Source: Candidula unifasciata (taxonomy: Eukaryota; Mollusca; Gastropoda; Stylommatophora; Geomitridae). From it: a stretch of DNA of 64,000 bases. The notes under the pieces were generated by a model, which saw nothing but the letters and a program-made list of their open reading frames with translations, ran no database searches and had not been told where the DNA came from. Shown piece by piece: positions 23,050 to 35,235 of this stretch. The DNA is taken from assembly GCA_905116865.2 (NCBI GenBank), contig CAJHNH020002075.1, positions 62,001 to 126,000 of the forward strand, read 5' to 3'. The translations under genes and the position numbers were made by a program. Positions within the stretch are counted from its first letter, which is position 1, and each line of letters opens with the position of its first letter.

Positions 23050-23218
23050 CCCAGAAATACCCAGTCTTGAATGCGTACCAGGTACAGTCCTGGGAAGTAA
23101 AGGCGGCTAGCGTGATGCTGTCCACATTACCCACCTAGTGCCGATTGATCTATGAAATATAGGTGTATACCTATATGCCCAAAAGTCTGAAAGTGCGGAA
23201 AATTGTCCCTTACTTTTA
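23050..23218 (+). mobile_element. SINE family 2, 3' part (copy 3)
   Basis: It matches the body and tail of the family (GGGAAGTAAAGGCGGC, CCACATTACCCACC, CTTACTTTTACTT) and runs straight into the (TA)n tract beside the FTP1 exon donor. Confidence 0.75.

Positions 23219-23296
<78 letters not shown>
23219..23296. repeat. (TA)n microsatellite
   Basis: About 39 TA units, ending about 7 bp from the splice donor at 23303. Confidence 0.97.
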
Positions 23297-23300
<4 letters not shown>

Positions 23301-23303
23301 TAC

Positions 23304-23462
23304 CTATTTCTGTTAGTCGCAGCCTAACCAATATTATTCTTTGTGGACTTGAAAGTTTTATCGTCACTGCATTGGCCTGTAGATCTTCGTTACAAGTGGC
23401 ATCATTCTCATCCCGCAAGAAGCTAGGGTTGCTTTCATCACCCTCTGTGATGGCTACATTCA
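23304..23462 (-). CDS. FTP (fucolectin-like) domain 1, N-terminal half exon
   Basis: A 159-bp exon with acceptor TTGCAG and donor GTAGGT, phase 1 at both ends (2+156+1 bases). The protein starts NVAITEG and contains DENDATC, AVTIKLSSP and ILVRLRLTE. This fits the FTP/F5-8C pattern of an initial NVA..., a mid-domain Cys and an LS.P...VR... strand. The domain class normally binds fucose or other glycans; this copy lacks the clear WW of domain 2, so binding is uncertain. It joins in frame to the exon at 19358-19537. A (TA)n tract starts about 8 bp inside the intron after the donor, and a long (TAG)n tract lies about 80 bp before the acceptor. Confidence 0.75.
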
Positions 23463-23544
23463 CTGCAAGAAAGTAGTCTATGGTTTTATACAAGAACAAA
23501 AGGAGCAGCAGCAGCAACAACAACAACAAAAACAAAAATAACAA

Positions 23545-23767
<223 letters not shown>

Positions 23768-23890
23768 TATAACTTTGACAGAAATCATCTCGATGTTTGA
23801 CTCCTAGCTGCTGTGAAACACATTCCAACAGTCTCAGAACATGGCTGAAACCAAAACTGGACTGTCTTAGAGATTCCTGCATGTGTGTCG

Positions 23891-23922
<32 letters not shown>

Positions 23923-23971
23923 AATCATCATCATCATAATCATCATCATCATCATCATCATTATCATCCTC
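23891..23971. repeat. (CAT)n microsatellite
   Basis: A CAT tract with CATAAT interruptions. It has no LINE attached that I can see. Confidence 0.95.
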
Positions 23972-24059
23972 ACCAACACATTGCAGCAACACCTTTACTG
24001 AATGACGGCATTATCACACCCGCTCGGAAGTAAAACCTAATTCTTCATTACTTCCTAAC

Positions 24060-24325
24060 TGATACATGACAAGGAAGATGTGGTTAAGGTCCTTTGGGAA
24101 CAAGCAACGGAATCAGTAAAGAAAACAGATTATTATGGCACGTAGAGAATGAGGCACTTGGGTGTAACCAGAGGGTGTGGCCGGCTCACTACACTTCGAG
24201 GAAAGGCAAGACGGACATATAGCCTGATTGTTACCGGTACCATCAGTATTCGAACTCGGTGCTGCCTGCCGAAGATGTGCACGGAGCACGCACGAAAATA
24301 GCCCGAGTGTTGCGATGTAAATTCT
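24060..24325 (+). mobile_element. RNase H LINE 3' end fragment
   Basis: It matches the sequence downstream of the RNase H domain (GAACAAGCAACGGAATCAGT, GGAAAGGCAAGACGGACATA, CCCGAGTGTTGCGATGTAAATTC) also seen at 11330-11510 and 35235-35500. Confidence 0.8.
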
Positions 24326-24509
24326 TTACCCAGCTTACTGGGTTCATTACTCCGTTTTCCTGATTAATTAATATTGCAATTGTGTCTTTCAAGTGTCTTT
24401 TGTTTAACTTCGGCGAGCTTGTATTTAACCTGATGGGTTACATACATCCCGTATACCTTGCTTTAAGTTTTACATGCGGTTATCCAGGCAAGGACACTGC
24501 CAGACAACA

Positions 24510-24985
24510 ACAACAACAACAACAACACGGCCACAACTCAGAGATGACAAAAATCCGTGGTTAGCACATAAGCATGAGCCAAAAAAAAAAAAAAAAAAAA
24601 AACGATTACCACACCACATGAAGATTAAAAATCTACCCAGAAATCACATAAACATGATAATAACTATTTAGCACACAAACGTGACAAACACCCATACTTA
24701 CCACAGCCACTTGACAAAACCTACAGTTACCACACGATCATGACACAAATCAACACTTGTTATACAAATATTAACCTACATTCACAATACAGGCTTAACG
24801 AAAACCCACACTTACCAAACAAACGTAATAATAACCTATACTGAACATAAAAGCATCACCAAAATCCCACTCTCACCATACAAACTAGACAACAAACTGC
24901 AGTGTACACACATGACAGTAAATACAAACTACAAACACAGGACAAAGAGCACGCTTACCACACACAAACACATGATACAGACACT
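24510..24985. repeat. Degenerate intronic tandem repeats
   Basis: (CAA)n at 24508-24525, poly-A at 24581-24602, then an A/C-rich field with loosely repeated CTTACCACA...CATGACA phrases about 30 bp apart, up to the EGF exon. Confidence 0.6.
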
Positions 24986-24988
24986 TAC

Positions 24989-25126
24989 AAAACTGACACC
25001 CAGGGCCAAAGTAACCACTTTCACATCTGTCATCAGGAGGACACGTTCCGTTTTCATAATCACAGGTTTTCGAACGACAATGGCATTGGAGCGAACACGA
25101 CTGGCCGAACCAGCCTTTCCTACACT
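24989..25126 (-). CDS. EGF-like (8-cysteine) exon of an EGF-FTP gene
   Basis: A 138-bp exon on the minus strand with acceptor CTGTAG and donor GTAAGT; both junctions are phase 1. Its 45 full codons hold eight cysteines spaced CX8CX3CXCX4CX6CX5CX8C, with GWFG and GYFGPGC motifs. These are typical of laminin-type or MEGF-like EGF modules in extracellular proteins. Splicing to the next exon downstream (23462) keeps the frame and gives the CQF-L-NVAI junction, where EGF modules commonly abut FTP domains in molluscan proteins (established knowledge). Upstream exons, a signal peptide and the start codon were not found, so the gene is partial at its 5' side. The surrounding introns are AT-rich with degenerate ~30-bp repeats. 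Confidence 0.82.
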
Positions 25127-25289
25127 CTACAGATAACAAGAGCATAAATAGATCCAATTAAATTACAATATTTCTCACACATTAAAAAAAAAAAAAAACC
25201 TTGATAACTCTCACAAACAAAATTTGACTTGTGGCCAAAATGGCAGCAAGGCGGCTGAGCGCTGGCATTGCGAAAAGTATTTTTTTCCC

Positions 25290-25432
25290 CCGGCTAGGTG
25301 TTACTGATGCAAATTTCCCATTTCTTGACCTGGAGTCAATAAGTTCCGTCGCACAACTACTGACTGAGTGCTTGATGCACACTTTGAGCTGCGGATTTCA
25401 TGAGGAATAATTTTTGGGAGGCACTATAATGA
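25290..25432 (-). repeat. Interspersed repeat R1 (copy 2)
   Basis: Nearly identical to 15785-15925; see that entry. Confidence 0.7.
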
Positions 25433-25944
25433 CAGGCGTGCTACTATGTTTAGAATAACGTGCACTTCTGCAGTTGCAATGGCGACATTCGTGATTGACC
25501 GTTCGTATCAACAGTTAGCTCTGGTATGGGACCGTTAGTACTGGAACAGATAACAGATGCCTTATGCAGTTTTACTTTGCGTGTGCAAGATTTGAGATTT
25601 TGCTTGGACTTACCAGTTTTTCACTAGTTTTCCAGTTGGCAGTGTAGGACAATTTGTACATTTTGGCACACCAACGGAACAGTTAGGGCGCTACCGACGG
25701 CAATGATATTGGAACATCGACTAATGACTAATTAACAAAAAATCTTAACTGGACACTACTAAATAAAAAAGGCAACCAAATATAGTTACTGAGATATCTC
25801 GGTTGCATGTTTCTAGACGGTTGGTCTTTTGCCATTTGAGGTTATTGTATAACCGCAGTCACCTACACATGAACAAATTAACAGACAATTAACCTTAGAT
25901 TTCACAGGTCTGGCATAAGTGATGATTTACTGGGTAGAGCTGTG
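25433..25944. other. No recognised feature
   Basis: AT-rich sequence without open frames of note. Confidence 0.4.
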
Positions 25945-26275
25945 TCATGAAGTCTATCTAATATCTAAGCTCTGTGTTGAAATATCTCTATGTTACAGTT
26001 CTGCTCTGAATTCTCTCTTTGATACACAATTCTTCCCTTACACTTCTCTATGATACACAGTTCTTTCCTTACACTTCTCTATGATACACAATTCTTCCCT
26101 AACACTTCTCTTTGATACACAGTTCTTTCCTGAAGTCTCTTTATGATACAGTTCCGCGCTGAAAACTCTCTATGATTCACAATTCTCCTCTTTAGTCTCT
26201 CTATCGTTAAGTCTCTGGACACAATTATGTCCTGAAGTTTCGCGATGATACACAGTTCTGTGTTGAAGTTTGCTC
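25945..26275. repeat. 31-bp degenerate minisatellite
   Basis: About ten units of ACACTTCTCTATGATACACA plus 11 bases; clearest at 26036-26150. Confidence 0.8.
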
Positions 26276-26751
26276 ATATCATGATATCTCTCTAAACAAC
26301 CATCTAAGGAAAGACGTAATTAATAAAACCTTCAGCTGAATGGCCAGGTAACTACCTCAGTGAATAATTAAACCAAACAAGCAAACATCTCAGAAGAACA
26401 TAAGCCACAAACATTTTTGTATTACCAGCTTGCACTACAGTTGGCATCATCATGGCTGCAAGGAGCAGATATGGAAGCATCACAGACAGAGGAGCAGACA
26501 TCAGTAATGTGGTCAACGTGTCGACCGACACCTTTAGCGTTTAATCACTGGCACACGGACAAGGCACTCTTTAAGGAAATCAAGAACCAAAACACTTGAA
26601 GATGGCGGAATTCACACTGCATAAAGTCAGGTGGCTATCTGTTTTTATTGATATCCTATTGTTCCCAACTTGACAGTCAATTCATATGGCTGAAAAACAC
26701 CAAAGTGCATCTGTGACACAGATGCGTATCTACTATAAACAAGATTTTAAT

Positions 26752-26752
26752 A

Positions 26753-26817
<65 letters not shown>
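26752..26817. repeat. (TA)n microsatellite
   Basis: About 33 TA units. The flanks 26276-26751 and 26818-26935 hold no recognised gene; 26430-26540 minus has a cysteine-rich frame listed under rejected. Confidence 0.95.
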
Positions 26818-26822
<5 letters not shown>

Positions 26823-27094
26823 AGCTGAAATTCCTGTGTAATATCAAGTTGTGTTATAAATGCAACCGCGTTGTGCAACTGGTTTTGAGTAGAAAACGTC
26901 ACTTGCTCATGTAAGCGTTCAGGTGCGTCTCTTTCCAGTTAAAAAAAAAGTGGGGTTTGAGGAGTTGGGGCGGGTGGGGGGGGGGTGGTTAAGAATAGAC
27001 CTACGGCCCCTAGGACGCATGTCGAAAAGGGCGACGCTTTAAGGGGGCTTTCTTTGAAGTCGGAGTTCATCCGACCTGTCATAGGCATTCTCTT

Positions 27095-27235
27095 TCTCAT
27101 CTTAGTCAATACCAAGGGAAACTGGCTTGTAAACAGCATCTTTCTTCGGGAACTGAAATACTATGGCCATATAAAACGCCTTGGTGGATTGGAAATACAA
27201 TTCTGTGGACATGGTCTTGACTAAGATGGTCAGGG
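27095..27235 (+). mobile_element. RTE-like LINE fragment
   Basis: Encodes NWLVNSIFLRELKYYGHIKR, homologous to DWLINSILSRKLKYFGHIKR at 32826-33161. 26995-27090 upstream resembles SINE family 4. Confidence 0.75.
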
Positions 27236-27599
27236 GTAACCAGGACGATGATAGGCACAGGCCGTAGGAGACACCCTGATTAGTTATGAATGTTTCATGG
27301 AGTAATGACCTTTTGATAATGTCCAAGTCTAGAGCTGATAGCACAATGTTGATATGAATATGCTGGGTTAGTTCCACGATATTCACCCCAGGGAAACTAG
27401 GTCACGTTCCATTTATAAATTTTTCAGACTAGTCTTCTGTTCGAGAAGAGAGAGAGAGAGAGGGGGGGGGGGGGGGTTTACGGGTTGCCGCTATGTCGTT
27501 TTCTTTCTAGCTTGTCTTGCATTAACGTTTTTCTTCCGAGAAAGAGAATGCCTGTGACATAGGCTCAGCACTCACTAGGGATTTGTTTGTTAGACCCAG

Positions 27600-28080
27600 T
27601 TTCTAAATGTTTTTGAAGTGTTAAAAGCGCTGGCGTGCTTAAATATACAACACGTGATATCAACGGCATTGCGGAACACCCCCGAATCAGTGTGCGAAGA
27701 TCGGGTGACTATAGGTGAACTAATATGTACTTTTTCAGTCCGTAGAAAGATTATCGTGTAACTAACGGTACTAACCAATATGCAGTTTATAATCTGTTTC
27801 TTGGTGTTCATAGTTATGTTTGGATGTATTAATAACGATGTCGGTTGGTATATAAGTGCACAGGCTCGTTGGCATGGTGTTTCTATTTTCCGATCTGTCT
27901 CTCCATCCTTTGAGAATACACTATCTAGATATTTAAATTCTCAACTTGCTTTAGACAAGTACCATTCAACCCTATAAGTAGCGGACTAGGAATTCTGCTC
28001 ACATGCATAACTTCAGTTTTAGTAGTATTTATTTTCATTTTTGCTATTTAATTAGTACGTGCAAACTGTCCAAGACTCCC
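27600..28080 (-). mobile_element. Decayed LINE fragment (IFIPTLCYQCQTW type)
   Basis: The minus strand reads IVYSKDGETDRKIE, ALIYQPTSLLIHPNITM and NTKKQIINCILVSTVSYT. These are degraded counterparts of IFTEDGRLDKEIQ and NSIFIPTLCYQ at 1-617. Confidence 0.65.
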
Positions 28081-28319
28081 GCCTATATGTTACAACCAGT
28101 TCTATTCTATGTAGAAACCTTACCTATACCTGTATGTGATTTGTTATTTTAATGAGCGGGTGAGTTTTGTGAGATCGACACACACAAAGACTTACAAAAA
28201 ATTTAGCTTGTGATATTTTCCAACCGTTGTCCATAAGATGTAGAAAACGTCACCCAATCTGCGGTCTTGTGATTGACGTCATTGCTTTATGCTGTGAGCA
28301 GAATTAAGTGATTACGCGT

Positions 28320-28498
28320 TTGTGTGTGCTGTAAATAGTGTGTGTGTGAGTGTGTGTGCGCGTGTGTGATGAGTGCGTGTGGGTGTGCGTGTGTGTGTTG
28401 GTGTGCATGTGTGTGTGCGTGTGTGTGTGATAAGTGCGTGTGTGTGTGTGTGTGTGAATAGTGCGTGTGTGTGTGTATGCGGGTGTGTGTGTGAGTGA
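28320..28498. repeat. (TG)n-rich tract
   Basis: GTGT/GCGT dinucleotide tract with GAGTGCG interruptions. 28081-28319 to its left holds no recognised gene. Confidence 0.9.
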
Positions 28499-28583
28499 AT
28501 AATTATAGCCCAATAATTGCTGGGCATCAGTTAAAAGACAAATACCGTGCTACATTGCACACATATTGAAAGAAACCAGCTTA

Positions 28584-31500
28584 TCGCCATCATCATCAGG
28601 TGCCTTGCCGACGGGCGCGGGCGATCATGCTTCTCCATAATCTGCGATCTCCTGCAGCATGTATCAGTTCGTGTGCCGACACACCTCCATGCCATGCAAC
28701 AAGACTGTCAAGCATTGTCTCTCGTTGTCTTCCTCTATCCCTCCTTTCACAAATCTTTCCAGTGGTCACAACATGTTACATTTTCCCTCTTCTCATAACA
28801 TGGCCGAAAAACGATAACTGTCTCCTTCTGATGTTTGTGATAAGTTGTCTTCGGGCTCCCGTCTCTTTCAAAACCTCTTGGTTGCTCTTTTTGGCTATGC
28901 AAGGTATTCTAAGCATTCTTCTGTAAAACCACATCTCTGAGGCCTCTAGAAATTGTTTGGCCTGCCTACCGATTGTCCAGGATTCACAGCCATATGTTAA
29001 AACTGGATGTATGTAGCAAGCAAGAATTCTTTTTCTAACTCTCAATGACAAGGATATATTGAACAAAATGTTTTTTTTTTTAAAATAAAATGCAGTTTTT
29101 GCCTGTCCTATGCTGTTTCTTATCTCAGTTATGCATCTTCCATCTGATGTTACACATGTGCCCAGATACTTAAATTGCTGTACTTGTCCTAAAATAACAC
29201 CATCGACTTTTAATTACACGTAAGTAAAAAGTAAAGTTTCCCTTTCACCGTATCGAGCATATGGGCAGAGCGTCAGCACTCTGTGGGTAAATGTGGTCAG
29301 CATTACGCCGGCTGTCTTTACTTTCCAGGACAGCCCATCCTGGTACCCATTTTAGGCTGGGTCGACCTCCGACGTCCCATACCACGACAAAAATCCACGC
29401 AGCCTGCAGTGGGTTTCGATCGCAGTAAGCTGGCTTACGAGTCGGACTCGCAACGCCTTAGCCACGGACGCCGCGACTTTTATTACACATTTAGGAATAA
29501 TTCGTTTGTTTGATACCACCATTACTTCTGTCTTCCCATTATTCAAACTGATGCCCATTCTTCCACTTTCTAACACCACAATGTCTATCATTTACTGTAG
29601 TTCTTTCTGACTTGTTGTTATCAAGACTATGTCATCAGCGGAAGGTAAATTATTTATATTGTGCCCACCAACCACAATTCCGGGCATATTAATTAAAGAT
29701 CTCATTATATATTCAATGTATATTGAAAACAAATCAGGTGACAGTATACATCCTTGTCGTATGCCCCTTTGTATGCTTTGATATGTACCTAAACAGTTGT
29801 TAATTTTTATAGCTGCTGTTTGCTGCCAATACATATTCTTTATTATTCGTAGATTTTTCCCATCAATGTTCAATTTTGCGAACAGTTTGATTTCTTCTTC
29901 ATACTTCACACGGTCACATGCTTTTGTATAGTCTATGAAGCATAAGTACAAATCTGTCATAACTTCTATAGCTCTTTCTGACAATCTCCTTAGGATGTAT
30001 ATGGCATTGTCTGTACCTTTTCCTTCTACAAATCCACATTGTTCATTGCTGATTTCTGGTTTCATTTAGTTTCTTATTCTTCTCATAATTATTCTCCGTA
30101 AAATCTTAGTCATGTGACTCATAAAACTCTATGTGCTATGGACTTCACATTTTAAAGTGCCTGGTTTCTTTGGCAGGGCTATAAATATGAATTTTAAAAG
30201 GTCATTTGGAATATACCCACTATTATAAATATCATTTAAAAGTTTAGTTATTATTTCAACTCCAAAATCTCCCAGTGCTTCGATTTCTTCCAGTGAGATG
30301 TTGTCTGACCCGGGTGCTTTTCCTTTCTTCATATGATGTATTGCATCCTCAACTTCTGCAGTCATTATTAGTGGTCCATCATTGTTGGTCTGCAGTTCTA
30401 CATCTGGTCTGTTATCATTTTACAATTCCCCTATATACTCTGTCCTTCTGTTAATTATATTACTATGTCCCATTAATAAGTCACCATCTTTTGACTTCAA
30501 ACATCCAGTGCTGTTACGTGTCATCTTTCCTGTTTACATATTTATCTGTTGGTACATGGAATGTGAGTCTTTCCTGTTGTTTTCCCCAATCTCTGTACAC
30601 ATTTGATTCAGCCAGGCTTCTGAAGCCACTTTGCATTTGTTCACTATTTCCTCTTGTATTCTAGAGTATTCTTCTTTATCATTCTTTTTCTTCCTTCTTT
30701 CACCCATCAACTGCAGAATTGAGGTCGACATCCATTTCCTTTTTGCAACTCTATGGGTTGGTGGGACTGTCTCTTTTGATGTCTGCTGAATTGACTCACG
30801 CAACATATCCCACTGTTTATCAATAGTCTGTATAATTTCTATTGCTTTATACCGGTTTTGTACAGTGACATTGTACTGTTCCTTAATTTCTTTATCCGTT
30901 CTAATAATTCCTAAATTTAAATTGATGTTCTGTGGTGTTTTTCTAATGTTCTTTAGTTTTATTCTATTTTTTCCTACAACTGGAACATGGTCACTAAAGC
31001 AGTCTGCTCCTGGTCTAGTTTTTGTTCCAGCTAAGCTGCTCCGGAATCTTCTTGAAATCAAAATATAATCAGTCTGACTGCGGACACTATCACCAGGACT
31101 TTTCCAAGACCACAATCTTCGAGGATGGTGTTTAAACCAGGTGTTACCTATTATCATGCTGCGCAATCAGCCCATGCTATTAATCTCTCACCTCTTACAT
31201 TCTTTTTTCCTAGACCATAGCCACCCGTTATTCCGTACCCCTTTTCACTCCATATTTTCGCGTTGAAATCTCCAAGTACCATTGTTACTTCACAATTTTT
31301 GCATTGATCAACAGCCATGTCCAACTAGTCATAAAATGTGTCAATTTCTTCCTCTGAACTATCTGCTGTTGGGGCATAAGTCTGTACTAAGTTGATGCCG
31401 CGAAGTTTTACTAATAGTACTCTATCTGATATCTGATATTGTCCAAAATCCTTTCACAGTTTTTGAGTTCTTTGGATCCAAAATAATACAAAATCCCTTA

Positions 31501-32176
31501 CTATATTCCTTCCCACCCGAGTAAATAATTATGTGCTGATTTGAATACTTTTCGTCTGCTCCTGGCCATCGCATTTCACTAATTCCTAACATGTTAATGT
31601 TCATTCTCTTCATTTCCATCTTGACATCTTGATGTTATCCAGCTTTTCGTTTTGTACGAGTGTTCTGACATTCCATGTACCAATGTTCATGATGTTTCTA
31701 CCATTTACTTTTTCTACAGTAGCTGGATGACGGTCGGGTATCACTCGTAGAACATGATGTTCCCTACAGACGAGGTGATTCCACTGGAATCCCCATTCAC
31801 GTCGTTATCTGAATTTGTATTATTTTGAGGCATGATTTACTAGGGAAAGTCCAGCGGTGGTTTCCCCTTGACTTCCGCCGCTTTGTATATGGTTTGACTC
31901 CAAAAGCCTTTGTCTAAAGAGACTTACCCTGCAAGGCAGCAGGGGGGAGAGGTTATGGCGCCTCTTACCCGCCGATGGCCATGTCGTAGAGTTTTGAGGT
32001 ATTTTATAGAGTTAGCTGTCCCAACAACCAACTCGCCTCCTCTCAATGACCATCACCTGTTTTGGTCCAGGGCCACTTTTTCAATATATTCGTGGCTAAC
32101 CTCTATATCTAGAGACCTTTTCCCCATCCGCCACCTGGTGGACGCGCCTAGTAGTAGGATAGGCTCCTACCACAGG
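28584..32176 (-). mobile_element. Near-full-length RTE-like LINE with endonuclease and reverse transcriptase, 12-bp target duplication
   Basis: Flanked by GAAACCAGCTTA at 28572-28583 and 32177-32188. Read leftward: a ~500-bp leader, then an APE-type endonuclease (LGISEMRWPGADE at 31422-31619; QTYAPTADS and GDFNAK around 31166-31400 with stops; NTWFKHHPRRL and SDHVPVV at 30534-31166). Next is reverse transcriptase (KKGKAPGSDNI near 30300; CFIDYTKACDRV, RQGCILSPDLF and SADD at 29592-30065; GISLNNGKTEVM near 29550), then TYGCESWT and FFGHVMRR at 28776-29066. The tail is (ATG)n. Catalytic YADD reads SADD, and stops and shifts interrupt it, so it is inactive. A SINE interrupts it at 29220-29473; without that it is ~3.3 kb, the size of RTE elements. 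Confidence 0.88.
29220..29473 (-). mobile_element. Complete tRNA-derived SINE (family 2) nested in the RTE-like LINE
   Basis: Flanked by CGACTTTTAATTACAC (29204-29219) and CGACTTTTATTACAC (29474-29488). On the minus strand the head has GTGGCTAAGGCGTTGCGAG (A-box-like) and GCGATCGAAACCC (B-box-like). The body follows and the tail is CTTTACTTTTTACTTACG. LINE coding resumes on both sides. Confidence 0.85.
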
Positions 32177-32189
32177 GAAACCAGCTTAG

Positions 32190-32798
32190 AATCATTAAAT
32201 ATAGCCATTACAAAGGAAAATGAACTGATTAAGGACTCGACAACACGCAGAAAGAAACCCTAAGACGAACGTTGATAAAAGAGGGCAAAGCTACTGGACT
32301 GGATTTCATCTACGATATTGAACTGACTGCACTTAAATGAAAGAAAATGATTGAATAAACTGAGAGCCCTGTGTCACAAATAATGGCACTGCTGAAAACG
32401 AATGAATAAACAAAAACTGTTGGCACCCTTCCGTCTTTCCAGACGACAGAGTTAAATTCTGCTATCTGGGGCAGGGGACCAGCCTATAGCGAGTGTGTCC
32501 AACAAGACCCTCCAGTGGTCAAATTCTCCCCCCCCCCCTTTTCCCCAGAGTTAGAGCAGTTATTTTATAATGTTCATTTGTAGGGATACATGTTACTACA
32601 TTTGTATACTTTATTCTATCTCTTATCAGTATCATTTATGTATCATTAACATTTGTGTTTCTTTTATTCCCATTATTACATTATGTATTAAAATATTATT
32701 TTTTTTATTTTTTGCAACTATATATTTTTAGCCATCGTTTATTTAATTTTACTTCATTTATTCCACATAACATTTTTTAAAACTTTGCTTACGTCACC
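32190..32798. other. No gene; repeat also present near 41580-41960
   Basis: 32245-32340 (AAAGAAACCCTAAGACGA, ATTGAACTGACTGCAC) is similar to 41586-41607 joined to 41842-41900. The rest is AT-rich. Confidence 0.55.
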
Positions 32799-33155
32799 TT
32801 TTCATCATCATCATCATCATCATCATCATGTAGCAGGTCCTTTGCAGAAGGTCGCTCTCATCACAGTCTGCCTGTAAGAATCTCGGTCTCTCGCCAGTTC
32901 TCCCGCCTCATGAACTTTTACGCTCAAGGAGTCACTGATATCCTGTGCCCATCTTCGTTTCGGTCGGCCCCTGCTCCTCCTTCCATGTACAATGCCTTCT
33001 GCTATAATTTTTTCCAATCCGTCGTGGCGCTTGATATGACCAAAATATTTCAGCTTTCGAGAAAGGATGCTGTTTATTAGCCAATCTTCCTTGATGTTCA
33101 GATCTTTCAAGATGTCAATATTTCTTATCTTCTTTGTCCAAGATATTCTGAGAAT
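32799..33155 (-). mobile_element. 5'-truncated RTE-like LINE, open frame, (ATG)n tail
   Basis: An unbroken minus-strand frame carries ILRISWTKKI, KLKYFGHIKRHDGLE and GRRSRGRPKRRW and runs to a tail of about ten ATG units. CGTCACC at 32792-32798 and 33156-33162 may be the target duplication. Confidence 0.82.
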
Positions 33156-33539
33156 CGTCACCCCTTAGAGATCTGTATACTCTCCTCTCCTTGTTATTTT
33201 GTGTGTAATTTGACAAAGGATGCCAGGCCGAAACATTACGTAATTTGTGTTGTTTTGTGCACGTTTTTCTGCTTTCTCATTTGGTTAAGCATTTTAGTCA
33301 AATTTCTCTGGAATTTCTCATCCCATCTGCATGACTTTTTAAAAATGTATTCACTTTCCGCTCCTTGCTTACCTCCTGCACGAAGCACGGCCACCAGCAT
33401 TATGTTTTCACGAATCCACCTCAATACCTGTATTATTCACATCCCGCATACACACATCTTTATATCGAAGCAGAGACGGACCTCGACATCTTCTAACCAT
33501 CTGGAAATCTCCATAGAGGATGTCCTATAGGACTCTACC
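33156..33539. other. No recognised feature
   Basis: A frame of ~110 codons on the plus strand (33201-33530) has no recognisable motif. Confidence 0.4.
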
Positions 33540-33725
33540 ATCCTTCATTCTACAAAAGAGGTTCTGGCAGATGCTTGAGACTCAGAGGAAAGGCAAGACG
33601 GACGTTTAATTAGAATGCTACTGGCATTAGTATAGGAAATCTTCACTGGCTGCTGAAGATGTGAACGGAGCGCTTATGGTAATGCCTCGAGTGCTGTGAT
33701 GTCTGTTCTTGAAACAAATTAAATC
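33540..33725 (+). mobile_element. RNase H LINE 3' end fragment
   Basis: Matches 11350-11517 (GAGACTCAGAGGAAAGGCAA, GAACGGAGCGCTTATG). It ends in AAACAAATTAAATCAAATC. Confidence 0.85.
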
Positions 33726-33879
33726 AAATCATTCTCCAAGCCTGAATCAGCCATGCTAGAGTTCAGAGACTAAGCATTGATATGTGTTGTAATACCTGCG
33801 CTTTTCAATACCTCAGTGTTTGTGATGTTTTTTTAAATTTTTATTTTGTAATTTAATGCTTTGCCTCCTTCTTAGTGAA

Positions 33880-33959
33880 TTGTAGGTGGAAGCATATTAC
33901 ATCCAGTTTAAGAATACAGGCGGAAACCGCCATTGCAGCATTCTTCTGGTTACAGAACA

Positions 33960-34058
<99 letters not shown>

Positions 34059-34270
34059 CACACACACAAATATATCATGATTGTAACTGACTCGGAAAGC
34101 ATGCCGAGGAAGGTTAAGGACAGGCATGCCTCGTGCAGGGCTGCATGCTTCGCTTAGAAGGTCACGGGCGAGGAGCATTGTTGGATCTTTTCTCCGAGTT
34201 ATGCAGGTGTGTTGGGCAATGAACAGCGGACAGACTGGATGGTTCTGCACAACTTGGTTTAGTTGAAACA
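33880..34270 (+). mobile_element. RNase H LINE fragment with internal (AC)n expansion
   Basis: Encodes MIVTDSESMPRKVK, EEHCW and GVLGNEQ in shifting frames, homologous to 11000-11240. The codons for THTH before the IVTDSE motif have expanded to a ~125-bp AC/AT tract at 33959-34070. Confidence 0.85.
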
Positions 34271-35009
34271 ATTTCATCTATAGCATGACAAGCTGCTACG
34301 ATTATTTTATACGTGTTCCGCGCATTGAAGAGTTGGTAGTCTCTATGCCATTAAGAGCGCTAACTGTTAGTCTGATCCCACACGAGTTCAGCTCTCAATA
34401 ATAGTCCACGTATCTAATCAAATGTTTCTTCTCATCAGTAATAATTTCCCCATTCAAACTCTTTAATGGTGCTCTTTTTAACTGTAATACGGATAGTCCT
34501 CATGATCCCCTCATACTTACACTGTTGTTAGCAACAACATAACAATCGAAAGCTATGGTTACCGTGCTTGGAATCAAACCTGTCACCTCCAAATAGCGGG
34601 TGCGCCTTGGAATGGAAACAAGTTTTCTTTCTTAGTGGTGCCAAGTTGGCCTTGTTCTAAGTACACATGTAGATACTGTGTCATATGTTCATGCTGTTTA
34701 GTCTCTGCATAGCTAAAGCTAGTCTTTTTTGATGTTGACAATTTTGTACAGTCGCCAGTGTTCAATATGAGCCAACTTCTAGGACATTTCTGATTTCTTT
34801 GTTATCGATGTTAATATGCGATTTTTGTGCTGTATTCATTGTTTACATAATGTCTGACTTTTTCAAACTTTGATTTTATTTTTTCCCTCTGTGACTTTTT
34901 GACTGCAGAATTATTACTTCTAATTTGAAACTGGTGTTCTGCGCGGAGACTGGCTTTCATCACTTGATAAACTAGATCAAGAGCATTATGGATTTTCTAT
35001 CCAGGATAT
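34271..35009. other. No recognised feature
   Basis: AT-rich; no convincing coding or repeat structure was seen. Confidence 0.4.
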
Positions 35010-35235
35010 TCAGGTATGCGAGGTAACGAGCAGGCTGACAGAGTAGCTGTGGCGTCTGCATATCTGAGTTCCGGGATAGGTTCGCCACCAATTATGAGTG
35101 GATCGAAGCTGTTCCAGACTTCATCACTAGTTGAATTTGGAAAATTTTCAGCATTTATGTTGAAGGGATGGGCAGAGAAAGCAGCCCTGTCACACTTCTC
35201 TCTGCTCACCAAACCAGACCGAGTTAAGTTGAATT
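35010..35235 (+). mobile_element. RNase H fragment of a LINE (second subtype)
   Basis: Encodes RGNEQADRVAVASAYLSSG, the end of an RNase H domain. The following sequence differs from the other RNase H LINE copies. Confidence 0.55.

Noticed and set aside
26426..26545. Cysteine-rich minus-strand frame that could be another EGF-like exon
   Set aside because: The possible donor gives phase 2, unlike all exons of the neighbouring gene, and no good acceptor is present.
28304..28527. His/Thr-rich frames
   Set aside because: (TG)n tract translation.
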